In this document: positions 31,110 to 37,045 of the stretch, piece after piece
Layout: each line of letters begins with the position of its first letter
Position numbering within the stretch: position 1 is the stretch's first letter
NCBI GenBank assembly: GCA_031082155.1
Contig: JAVHLL010000028.1
Coordinates: 1-37,045, forward strand
Reading direction: 5' to 3'
DNA from: Thermodesulfovibrionales bacterium
GTDB lineage: Bacteria; Nitrospirota; Thermodesulfovibrionia; Thermodesulfovibrionales; SM23-35
Length of the DNA stretch: 37,045 nt
Notes under the pieces: generated by a model
Database searches by the model: none
Told to the model about the DNA's origin: nothing
What the model saw: only the letters and a program-made list of their open reading frames with translations
Position numbers and translations under genes: made by a program

Positions 31110-32201
31110 GTGGTTCCGATGGTCGATCTGAAAAAGCAGTTCCATGAGATACAAAAAGAGATATTCGCTACCCTCGCGGAAATACTCGAGAGCAGCCACT
31201 ATATTCTCGGGCCCAGGGTGGCAGATTTTGAAAAGAAGACCGCAGCATATCACGGGGTCAGAGAAGCGGTCGGGGTTGCATCATGCACCGACGCCCTCCA
31301 TCTCGCCATAGCTGCGCTCGGGATAGGGGAGGGCGATGAGGTGATCACTACCCCCTTCACCTTCTTTGCGACAGTTGAAGCCATCCTCTATACAGGCGCT
31401 CTGCCGGTTTTTGTTGATATCGATCCTGATACCATGAATATCGATGCCGGGCAGATTGAAGCGCATATCACGAACAAGACAAAAGCCATTCTTCCGGTTC
31501 ATCTCTTCGGTCATCCCTCAGATATGAAACGGATTATGAAAATTGCAAAGAAACACAGGTTGAAAGTGATAGAGGACTGCGCCCAGTCCTTCGGCGCGGA
31601 AATTGACGGCAGGAAAACGGGAAGCTTCGGGAATGCAGGTTGTTTCAGTTTTTATCCGAGCAAGAACCTCGGTGCATACGGAGACGGGGGCTTGATTACC
31701 CTCGACCACCCGAAAGTGGCCGAGCGGATACGGGAGTTGAGAAATCACGGGTCAAGGAGAGCTTACCGGCATGGAAGGGTCGGATTCAACAGCAGGCTCG
31801 ATGAGCTACAGGCAGGCATCCTGCTCGTAAAATTCAAACATATAGACGAATACAACCGGAAAAGGAGAAACAACGCTTTGCTCTATACTGAACTCCTTTC
31901 CGACAGGCTCTCCTGTCCTGTGGAGCGTCAAGGCGCATACCATGTCTATCATCAATACACAATTAGAAGCAGAAAGAGGAATGAAATCCAGCAGAGACTC
32001 AAAGAGCGGCGAATTTCCTCAGTTGTGTATTACCCTTCGCCGCTTCACACCCAGGAAGCTGTTAAATTTCTGGGCTACCAGAGAGGTGATTTCCCCGCCG
32101 CTGAAAAGGCCGCACGGGAAGTCCTTTCCCTGCCGATGTATCCCGAACTTGAAGAGAAGACGATACGAGAGATAGCCGGAATAATCAAAGACATTGTCTG
32201 A
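31110..32201 (+). CDS. DegT/DnrJ/EryC1 aminotransferase, GnnB-like
   Basis: A 363-residue PLP-dependent sugar aminotransferase. The PLP lysine is Lys185 in FYPSKNLGAYGDGG, with the phosphate/ring contacts ASCTDALHLA and EDCAQSFGA. It starts at GTG 31110 with GGGAGGA upstream; the next Met is four codons in. Paired with the oxidoreductase 16 bp upstream it could add an amino group at C3 of the oxidised UDP-GlcNAc (GnnB), giving the precursor of amide-linked lipid A. Other 3-amino sugars are possible. Its C-terminal end is complete. Confidence 0.78.
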   Translation: MVPMVDLKKQFHEIQKEIFATLAEILESSHYILGPRVADFEKKTAAYHGVREAVGVASCTDALHLAIAALGIGEGDEVITTPFTFFATVEAILYTGALPVFVDIDPDTMNIDAGQIEAHITNKTKAILPVHLFGHPSDMKRIMKIAKKHRLKVIEDCAQSFGAEIDGRKTGSFGNAGCFSFYPSKNLGAYGDGGLITLDHPKVAERIRELRNHGSRRAYRHGRVGFNSRLDELQAGILLVKFKHIDEYNRKRRNNALLYTELLSDRLSCPVERQGAYHVYHQYTIRSRKRNEIQQRLKERRISSVVYYPSPLHTQEAVKFLGYQRGDFPAAEKAAREVLSLPMYPELEEKTIREIAGIIKDIV

Positions 32202-32223
32202 TGCTGTTCACAATATTCCGACA

Positions 32224-32385
32224 TAGGGGTACAGCTCAATTTCCGAACCAAAATAAACTCCCTCAGGTAATATTCAGTCCTGACGCGGACTGTAATGGGA
32301 GTGAAAGAGCGAAGGCTGAGACCTCCGCTTCGTCTCCGGTCTCCTCAAAGTTGCCCGTGATTCTGATTCGGAAACACCAGGTCCT
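32224..32385. mobile_element. Second copy of the MITE-like element
   Basis: About 162 bp, alignable along its length with 21834-21997. The left ends share the core TTTCCGAA...AAACTCC, and the right portions share CCTCCGCT-CGTCTCCGGTCTC and GATTCGGAAAC almost base for base. Its own terminal repeats are more decayed. It fills most of the 240-bp gap between the GnnB-like gene and lpxB and has no coding capacity. Confidence 0.75.
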
Positions 32386-32441
32386 TCCATGATCCACACT
32401 GTTTATGAATTATCTGGGATAGACAGGATCCTTATTCTCAA

Positions 32442-33680
32442 ATGATGAATATGAATACTGTAATGATAATCGCGGGAGAAAGTTCCGGTGAATTATACGG
32501 CTCCCTCCTTGCGCGGGAACTCAAACAGAGGGACCCGGATATGCGCATTATCGGCGTCGGCGGACAGAGGATGCAGGAGGCTGGGGTGGAACTCATCTCG
32601 ACCATATCAGATGCATTCGGGCTTTTAGAAGCGGTTGCGTCGTTGCAGAAGATCAAAGACACCTACAAACGGGTTGTCGCGGCGATGAAGGAACTGTCTC
32701 CGCGGGTTCTTGTGCTGATTGATTATCCGGATTTCAACCTCAAGGTTGCAGGAAAAGCAAAATCGCTCGGCATACAGATTCTCTATTATGTGAGTCCGCA
32801 GGTATGGGCGTGGCGGAAAGGCAGGGTGAGAAAGATCGCGAAGCTTGTGAACAGGATGGCGGTCATCCTCCCTTTTGAAGAAAAACTGTACAGGGATGCC
32901 GGGGTGCCCTGTGAGTTTGTAGGGCATCCGATTATGGAAGAAATCGAAGCTGTGCTAAAGGCAACAGTCATTAGTCAGCGATCATTTATAAAAAACAATG
33001 ACCGATGTCCAACGACCGATGATCTGAAATACTCTGAACTTCGATCGTGTTTCAAATCTGCCCTTGGTCTCAATCCGGAAAAACCGCTCCTTTCTCTCCT
33101 CCCCGGCAGCAGGCCGCATGAACTGGAGAAACTTCTCCCCGTAATGCGCGATGTCATAAGGAAGATAAAGAGCGATGCCGCGCTCAAGCCATTGAAAGAG
33201 TATCAATTCTGCATACCCCTTGCCCCCAATACCGATGAACATAGATACAGTCTTTTTTTCGCGCAGCTGAACGAGGAAGGAGTTGCGATCAGGAAAGGCG
33301 AGTCGGTGAGGGTGCTTGCCGCATCGGATCTCGCGGTAGTTGCTTCAGGTACCGCAACACTCCAGACCGCCTTTCTTGAAGTCCCGATGGTTGTTGTCTA
33401 TAAACTGTCCCCTCTGACATTTCATCTCGGCAGGCGTATCGTAAAAGTCACCCATATCTCGCTCATCAACATTCTGTCGGGGAGGACGGTTGTCCGTGAA
33501 CTCCTGCAGGAAGAAGCGAACCCGGAAGAGATCGTAAAAGAACTGGCAAGAATCCTGCGCGATACTGAGTACAGGGAAGACATGCTCCGTCAGTACAGAA
33601 CCATCAGGGAACAATTCCAGGGGAGGAGTCCGTCCCGAAGGGTTGCAGAGATCATTACGGGGATGATAGGGCGAAAATAA
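32442..33680 (+). CDS. lpxB: Lipid-A-disaccharide synthase LpxB
   Basis: A 412-residue GT19 glycosyltransferase joining UDP-2,3-diacyl-GlcN and lipid X. AGESSGELYG opens the N-terminal domain; SPQVWAWRKGRV, FVGHPI, LLPGSR and SGTATL-type motifs (ASGTATLQTAFL) follow. It is about 30 residues longer than usual because residues 174-200 (ATVISQRSFIKNNDRCPTTD and so on) interrupt the segment between FVGHP and LLPGSR. That insertion is repeat-like at the DNA level. It is a peripheral inner-membrane enzyme. Confidence 0.95.
   Translation: MMNMNTVMIIAGESSGELYGSLLARELKQRDPDMRIIGVGGQRMQEAGVELISTISDAFGLLEAVASLQKIKDTYKRVVAAMKELSPRVLVLIDYPDFNLKVAGKAKSLGIQILYYVSPQVWAWRKGRVRKIAKLVNRMAVILPFEEKLYRDAGVPCEFVGHPIMEEIEAVLKATVISQRSFIKNNDRCPTTDDLKYSELRSCFKSALGLNPEKPLLSLLPGSRPHELEKLLPVMRDVIRKIKSDAALKPLKEYQFCIPLAPNTDEHRYSLFFAQLNEEGVAIRKGESVRVLAASDLAVVASGTATLQTAFLEVPMVVVYKLSPLTFHLGRRIVKVTHISLINILSGRTVVRELLQEEANPEEIVKELARILRDTEYREDMLRQYRTIREQFQGRSPSRRVAEIITGMIGRK
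32961..33041. repeat. Repeat-like insertion in lpxB
   Basis: Contains a direct repeat GACCGATG at 33000-33007 and 33014-33021 and lower GC than its surroundings. It encodes residues 174-200, which have no counterpart in ordinary LpxB. It is read through in frame. Confidence 0.5.
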
Positions 33681-33692
33681 GGAGGAGGGATA

Positions 33693-34991
33693 GTGTTTTT
33701 TCTTTACAGTATAGTGTACCGTATCGTTCTTTTCTTCCTCTTCCCCTTCGAATATTTCAAGAGGCCTGCGGATATCCGAAAACGATGGGTGCGGGAAAAA
33801 TTCGGATTTCTTCACTCTTCACTCTCCACTTTTCACTCTCCACCCATTTGGGTTCATGCGGTTTCAGTAGGTGAGGTGATTGCCGCCGTCCCGCTGCTCA
33901 GAAACTTAATGAAAAAATATCCATCCCGCATGATTCTCCTTTCGACAATCACGGATACAGGGCAGAAAGTTGCGCGTGAGCGGGCTCCGGAGGGTACTAT
34001 CGTGATATATCTCCCTTTCGATATCCCTTCTCTTGTAGCAAGGGCCTTAACAACAGTGAGCCCAGGGCTTTTGATTATCATGGAGACCGAACTCTGGCCC
34101 AATCTTTTTAAAATATGCGCTTCCCGCAAGATACCGGTTATTCTCATGAACGGGAGAATTTCAGAAAATTCCTTCAGGGGATACCGCAGAATATCGTTTT
34201 TCATGAAAAAAGTGCTTTCCTGTGTTGAATTGTTCGGCATGCAGAATGACGAGTATGCTGCAAGGGTCCGGAGTCTGGGCGTGGAGCACAGCAGGATAAT
34301 GAGCCTGGGCAATTTCAAATTCGATGCAGCTCCCCCGGCGAAAATCCCTGAATGGACGGAAAGAGTACACAGACCGGTCCTTATCGCAGGGAGCACCAAC
34401 GAGGGAGAAGAGGAGTTGATAACCTCGGTCTACCTTCAACTGAAAAAAGATTTTCCCGCACTGAATCTTATTCTTGCGCCCCGCCATCCGGAGAGGTTTG
34501 ATGCGGTTGCAGCTATGATTGCTTCAAAAAACATTCCCTATTTGAGGCGCTCGGCTCTTGATGATCAGCCTCCCCTCGAGGGGGAGGGAAGTGGTGGGGT
34601 GGAACTCCAATCACCTGTACTCCAGGAGATAAAGGGGACTGTGATTCTCCTTGATACAGTGGGTGAACTTTCGGCTGTATACGGGGCTTCTGATATTGCC
34701 ATCATCGGTAAAAGTTTTGTGGGATACGGAGGACAGAATCCTCTTGAGCCTGCTTTATGGGGGAAGGCCATTCTCTGCGGACCCCATATGGAGAATTTTC
34801 CTGTTATCAGGGAATTCTATAACGCCAGAGCCGCCCTCGAAGTCTCTGCCGAGCATCTCCATGACGCGCTCCGGGAGCTTCTTATGAGTCCGGAGAAAGC
34901 TGGCGCAATGGGTTCGAGGGCACGGGACTTATACGGAAAGAACTCCGGCGCGGTCGGTCAGGCAATGGAGGTTCTTGCAAAATATCTGTAA
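33693..34991 (+). CDS. waaA: Kdo transferase WaaA (KdtA)
   Basis: A 432-residue inner-membrane-anchored enzyme that adds Kdo to lipid IVA. An N-terminal hydrophobic anchor (2-22) precedes the GT30 domain with VHAVSVGEVIAA (54-65), ETELWPN, GRISENSF and the C-terminal GGQNPLEPALWGK. It starts at GTG 33693 with GGAGGAGGG upstream, 12 nt after lpxB. Two short stretches lack family counterparts and match dispersed repeats: residues 41-50 (HSSLSTFHSP) and about 293-303 (PPLEGEGSGG). How many Kdo residues it adds cannot be read. Confidence 0.95.
   Translation: MFFLYSIVYRIVLFFLFPFEYFKRPADIRKRWVREKFGFLHSSLSTFHSPPIWVHAVSVGEVIAAVPLLRNLMKKYPSRMILLSTITDTGQKVARERAPEGTIVIYLPFDIPSLVARALTTVSPGLLIIMETELWPNLFKICASRKIPVILMNGRISENSFRGYRRISFFMKKVLSCVELFGMQNDEYAARVRSLGVEHSRIMSLGNFKFDAAPPAKIPEWTERVHRPVLIAGSTNEGEEELITSVYLQLKKDFPALNLILAPRHPERFDAVAAMIASKNIPYLRRSALDDQPPLEGEGSGGVELQSPVLQEIKGTVILLDTVGELSAVYGASDIAIIGKSFVGYGGQNPLEPALWGKAILCGPHMENFPVIREFYNARAALEVSAEHLHDALRELLMSPEKAGAMGSRARDLYGKNSGAVGQAMEVLAKYL
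33810..33845. repeat. Pyrimidine-rich repeat inside waaA
   Basis: TTCACTCTTCACTCTCCAC and TTTCACTCTCCACC reiterate short TTCACT/CTCCAC units. The unit family is shared with phoR (10279-10311) and the trpE upstream region. It encodes HSSLSTFHSP in frame. Confidence 0.6.
34569..34599. repeat. GC-rich palindromic repeat inside waaA
   Basis: CCTCCCCTC with GAGGGGGAGG is the central palindrome of the family; only the right flank (GAAGTGGTGGGG) extends beyond it. Read in frame as PPLEGEGSGG. Confidence 0.65.
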
Positions 34992-35052
34992 CAATGCTGA
35001 AATAGAACAACTGCAAGGGGTTACTATAAGAACAGCAATAAAATATCGCTAG

Positions 35053-35126
35053 CTGTCATTCCCGCTTGTCGGGAATCTTTCTTTTCTCCTTGCAAGGAAG
35101 GATGCCGGACAAACCGGCATGACAGA
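35053..35126. repeat. Inverted-repeat element between waaA and the DUF2062 gene
   Basis: 74 bp with ends CTGTCATTCCCGCTTGTCGG and, on the other strand, CTGTCATGCCGGTTTGTCCG: about 25-bp imperfect terminal inverted repeats. Same family as the porin leader element. It is the main content of the 163-bp gap and could act as a hairpin in the operon mRNA. Confidence 0.75.
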
Positions 35127-35154
35127 CTCTATTGAGTGTCCTTAGTAAATCAGC

Positions 35155-35583
35155 ATGAAATATTTTACGAAGCTGAAACAGCATATTATTCAACTTATGA
35201 AAAAAGGTCTGTCTCCGGATGAGATCGCACAGGGGATTGCCGCGGGCGTCTTTATTGCCTTTATCCCCTTTTTCGGCACGCATACAATAACCGCAATCGG
35301 AGCTGCACAGGTACTAAGGCTGAATACACTTATTGTTATCCTCGGGACACAGATATCCAACCCACTTTCTTTTCCATTCCAGATTTTTCTCAGCGCAGAA
35401 ATAGGAAGCCTGCTTCTGAAAGGGCAACTGATCAAAATAACCTACTCGGATAGTATCAGTCTGCTTGGGCATTATCTCCCCCCTATTCTTCTCGGCAGTT
35501 TTGTCCTGAGTCTTGTCGCATCAGGGTTATCCTTTTTCTTGATAAGGTTTTTGTTGAAGAGAAGAAAATCCAACACATACTAA
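35155..35583 (+). CDS. DUF2062 membrane protein
   Basis: A 142-residue protein with about three hydrophobic segments (roughly 30-75 in two blocks, 105-132) and a basic tail. The motif GVFIAFIPFFGTHT near residue 30 and ISNPLSFPFQ near 75 are the DUF2062 signature. Function is unknown; the family is often found in lipid or envelope gene clusters. The ribosome-binding site is weak. It sits between waaA and lpxK on the same strand, which suggests an envelope role. Confidence 0.8.
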   Translation: MKYFTKLKQHIIQLMKKGLSPDEIAQGIAAGVFIAFIPFFGTHTITAIGAAQVLRLNTLIVILGTQISNPLSFPFQIFLSAEIGSLLLKGQLIKITYSDSISLLGHYLPPILLGSFVLSLVASGLSFFLIRFLLKRRKSNTY

Positions 35584-35607
35584 GGAGTTCATAAGTTAGG
35601 ACACATT

Positions 35608-35663
35608 TAAAAACCCTCCCCTTTATCCCTTCCCATCAAGGGAGGAGAAACAGGGGGAGTTTT
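35608..35663. repeat. GC-rich palindromic repeat upstream of lpxK
   Basis: AAAACCCTCCCC at the left and GGGGGAGTTTT at the right are inverted, with CCCTTCCC/AAGGGAGG inside. An intergenic copy of the family that interrupts mnmA, waaA and lpxK. Confidence 0.65.
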
Positions 35664-35711
35664 ATTAGAAAAAACTGGAAAATCATAAAATAACTCTGTA
35701 ATAAAGACATT

Positions 35712-36815
35712 ATGACACCTTTAGAACTACTTTATTTTTTCGGCTCTTCACTCAAAAAGTATCAGGCACTGCAAAGGCGGAAGAGACTTCCCTGCAGGGT
35801 CATCAGCATTGGCAACCTTACCCTTGGGGGCACGGGCAAGACACCGGCGGTAATCTCGCTGGCACGGGAGGCCAAAAATAGGGGCTGGAAACCATGCATT
35901 CTCACCCGAGGCTACAGGGGCAAGGTGCCGGGGCCGTGCTTTGTAAGCAATGGAGAGACCCTCCTCCTCAATGAAGAGCAGGCCGGAGACGAAGCGCTGC
36001 TTATAGCCGGGAAACTGCAGGGGGTCCCGGTTGTGAAGGGCAAAGACCGGTACCGGTCAGGACTGTTCGCCCTCAGTTCCCTGCCCGCCAATCGTAGGCC
36101 GGACCTCTTCATACTCGATGACGGTTTCCAGCATTGGATGCTCTCCAGGGACAAAGATGTGCTTCTCGTAGACGGTACGAATCCTTTCGGAAACAGGAGA
36201 CTCTTTCCCCTCGGACCATTGAGGGAACCGGTGAAGGAGGCGGGACGGGCGGATATTATTGTGATAACGAAGACAGAATCTGGGGATAGACAGCTGTTAC
36301 TGCTGAATAATCAAAAATCAGGAGACACCCCCCACCCATCCCTCCCCCCTCGAGGGGGAGGGATGGGTGGGGGGGACCGTAAGGAAGAAACCAGCCTAAA
36401 TGGTCTTATGGAAGACCTTCAGCGCGTTAACCCCAGGGCTCCGGTTTTCCGTGCCGGGCACAGGGCGACAGGGTTTTTGAGCACCCGTGGAGAGTCGTAT
36501 CCTCTGGAATGGGGATCGGGGAAGGAGTTTTTCGGTTTCTGCGGTATAGGGAGCCCCCGGTCGTTCGAAAAATCACTGATTGCTTCCGGGCTGAGACTGA
36601 AAAGGGTAAAAGCCTTCCGCGACCATTACCGGTTCAGTCAGGGGGATATTGAGGAAATCAGAAGAGAGGCTGAGGAGAAGAGTGCTCAGTGGATTGTCAC
36701 GACAGAAAAGGATATAATGAGACTCAAGAATTTTGCGCTTCCGGAGAATCTGGTATCGTTGCTCATCGAGTTCACTGTCGATGACAGGTTTTATGATGCT
36801 GTGTTGAACTTTTGA
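35712..36815 (+). CDS. lpxK: Tetraacyldisaccharide 4'-kinase LpxK
   Basis: A 367-residue inner-membrane-bound kinase making lipid IVA. The P-loop GGTGKTP is at 39-45, the LTRGYRG motif follows, and FILDDGFQH carries the catalytic/Mg acidic residues. VTTEKDIMRL near the C-terminus is the conserved end motif. Residues about 206-222 (TPHPSLPPRGGGMGGGD) are an in-frame palindromic repeat inside the otherwise normal protein. Completes the LpxB-WaaA-LpxK set; no clear ribosome-binding site before the ATG. Confidence 0.95.
   Translation: MTPLELLYFFGSSLKKYQALQRRKRLPCRVISIGNLTLGGTGKTPAVISLAREAKNRGWKPCILTRGYRGKVPGPCFVSNGETLLLNEEQAGDEALLIAGKLQGVPVVKGKDRYRSGLFALSSLPANRRPDLFILDDGFQHWMLSRDKDVLLVDGTNPFGNRRLFPLGPLREPVKEAGRADIIVITKTESGDRQLLLLNNQKSGDTPHPSLPPRGGGMGGGDRKEETSLNGLMEDLQRVNPRAPVFRAGHRATGFLSTRGESYPLEWGSGKEFFGFCGIGSPRSFEKSLIASGLRLKRVKAFRDHYRFSQGDIEEIRREAEEKSAQWIVTTEKDIMRLKNFALPENLVSLLIEFTVDDRFYDAVLNF
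36328..36375. repeat. Near-perfect 48-bp palindrome inside lpxK
   Basis: Left arm CCCCCACCCATCCCTCCCCC, centre CTCGAG, right arm GGGGAGGGATGGGTGGGGGG: the arms match almost base for base. It is the best-preserved copy in the window and is translated as PHPSLPPRGGGMGGG. Confidence 0.85.
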
Positions 36816-36872
36816 ACGCTGAACAAGACAGCGCATCATAAATCCTTATTTATAGTCTGTTTACGAACTGTT

Positions 36873-36926
36873 AAACATCCTCACCCTTGCCCTCTCCCTT
36901 GAGGGGAGGGGTTGGCGAGGGTGTTT
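36873..36926. repeat. GC-rich palindromic repeat downstream of lpxK
   Basis: Arms CATCCTCACCCTTGCCCTC and GAGGGGTTGGCGAGGGTG around a TTGA centre, flanked by TTAAAC/GTTTAA. The rest of 36816-37045 holds a fragment of the GTCATTCCGGCTTG repeat family and a lone TATAAT at 37018-37023 without a -35; no gene is seen. Confidence 0.7.
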
Positions 36927-37045
36927 AAATATCGACTTTATACACAGACACTATTTATAGTATGTTTATATTCATCGTCATTCCGGCTTGCAGACTGTGT
37001 CACAATTGGCAAGGTGATATAATAGACGGCAAAACAAGTAGGAAG

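Noticed and set aside
36858-36878. Two-unit Pho-box-like sequence after lpxK
   Set aside because: Only two weak TGTTTAC/TGTTAAA-like units, no matching -10 at 9 bp and no downstream gene in view.
37018-37023. Promoter at the window end
   Set aside because: A perfect TATAAT but no -35 at usable spacing and the gene, if any, lies outside the window.

Overview
This window reads as chromosomal DNA of an uncultured-type diderm (LPS-bearing) bacterium with compact operons. The gene set fits a Nitrospirota or deltaproteobacterium-like organism: BioW, a ZapA/ZapB-like pair, a GnnA/GnnB-type pair next to lpxB, and a PAS sensor without a kinase. That placement is an inference from gene content, not from a marker gene. 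No rRNA, phage, transposase gene or CRISPR array was seen.

Bases 178-14210 form a phosphate island. On the minus strand lie pstS-pstC-pstA-pstB-phoU, a two-gene operon of a PHP-domain phosphoesterase and a GT21-like membrane glycosyltransferase, a GH1 beta-glycosidase, an outer-membrane porin, and phoB-phoR. On the plus strand, divergent from phoB, lie a DUF47 (PhoU-like) gene and a Pit transporter. Three promoters in this island (before pstS, before the PHP gene, before the porin) share one architecture: four 7-bp units at exact 11-bp pitch, then 9 bp, then a TAnnnT -10 hexamer. They look like double Pho boxes bound by the locally encoded PhoB. They put a phosphoesterase plus a probable lipid glycosyltransferase into the Pho regulon, which suggests phosphate-starvation membrane-lipid remodelling by a PHP/GT21 pair instead of the known PlcP/Agt pair.

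Bases 14225-24652 hold housekeeping genes: aroB-aroK, a GAF-PAS-PAS sensor, mnmA, an HD-domain protein, a YegS-like lipid kinase, bioW, zapA with its ZapB-like partner, and a soluble lytic transglycosylase. Bases 24744-26831 hold a large uncharacterised protein whose 3' end runs antisense into tRNA-Cys(GCA), followed by tRNA-Gly(GCC). Bases 26930-36815 hold trpE-trpG-trpD, continuing into gnnA-like, gnnB-like, lpxB, waaA, DUF2062 and lpxK, i.e. tryptophan synthesis followed by lipid A/Kdo assembly. The GnnA/GnnB pair suggests a lipid A built on 3-amino-GlcN with amide-linked acyl chains.

Two themes cut across the window. First, several genes (phoB, the PHP gene, mnmA, bioW, the large unknown protein, perhaps the zapB-like gene) have a -10 hexamer only 5-8 nt before the start codon and no usable Shine-Dalgarno, so leaderless mRNAs look common. 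Second, several families of short non-coding repeats are scattered between genes and, strikingly, inside genes in frame (mnmA, waaA, lpxK, phoR, lpxB). They include a 162-164-bp MITE-like element with long terminal inverted repeats.
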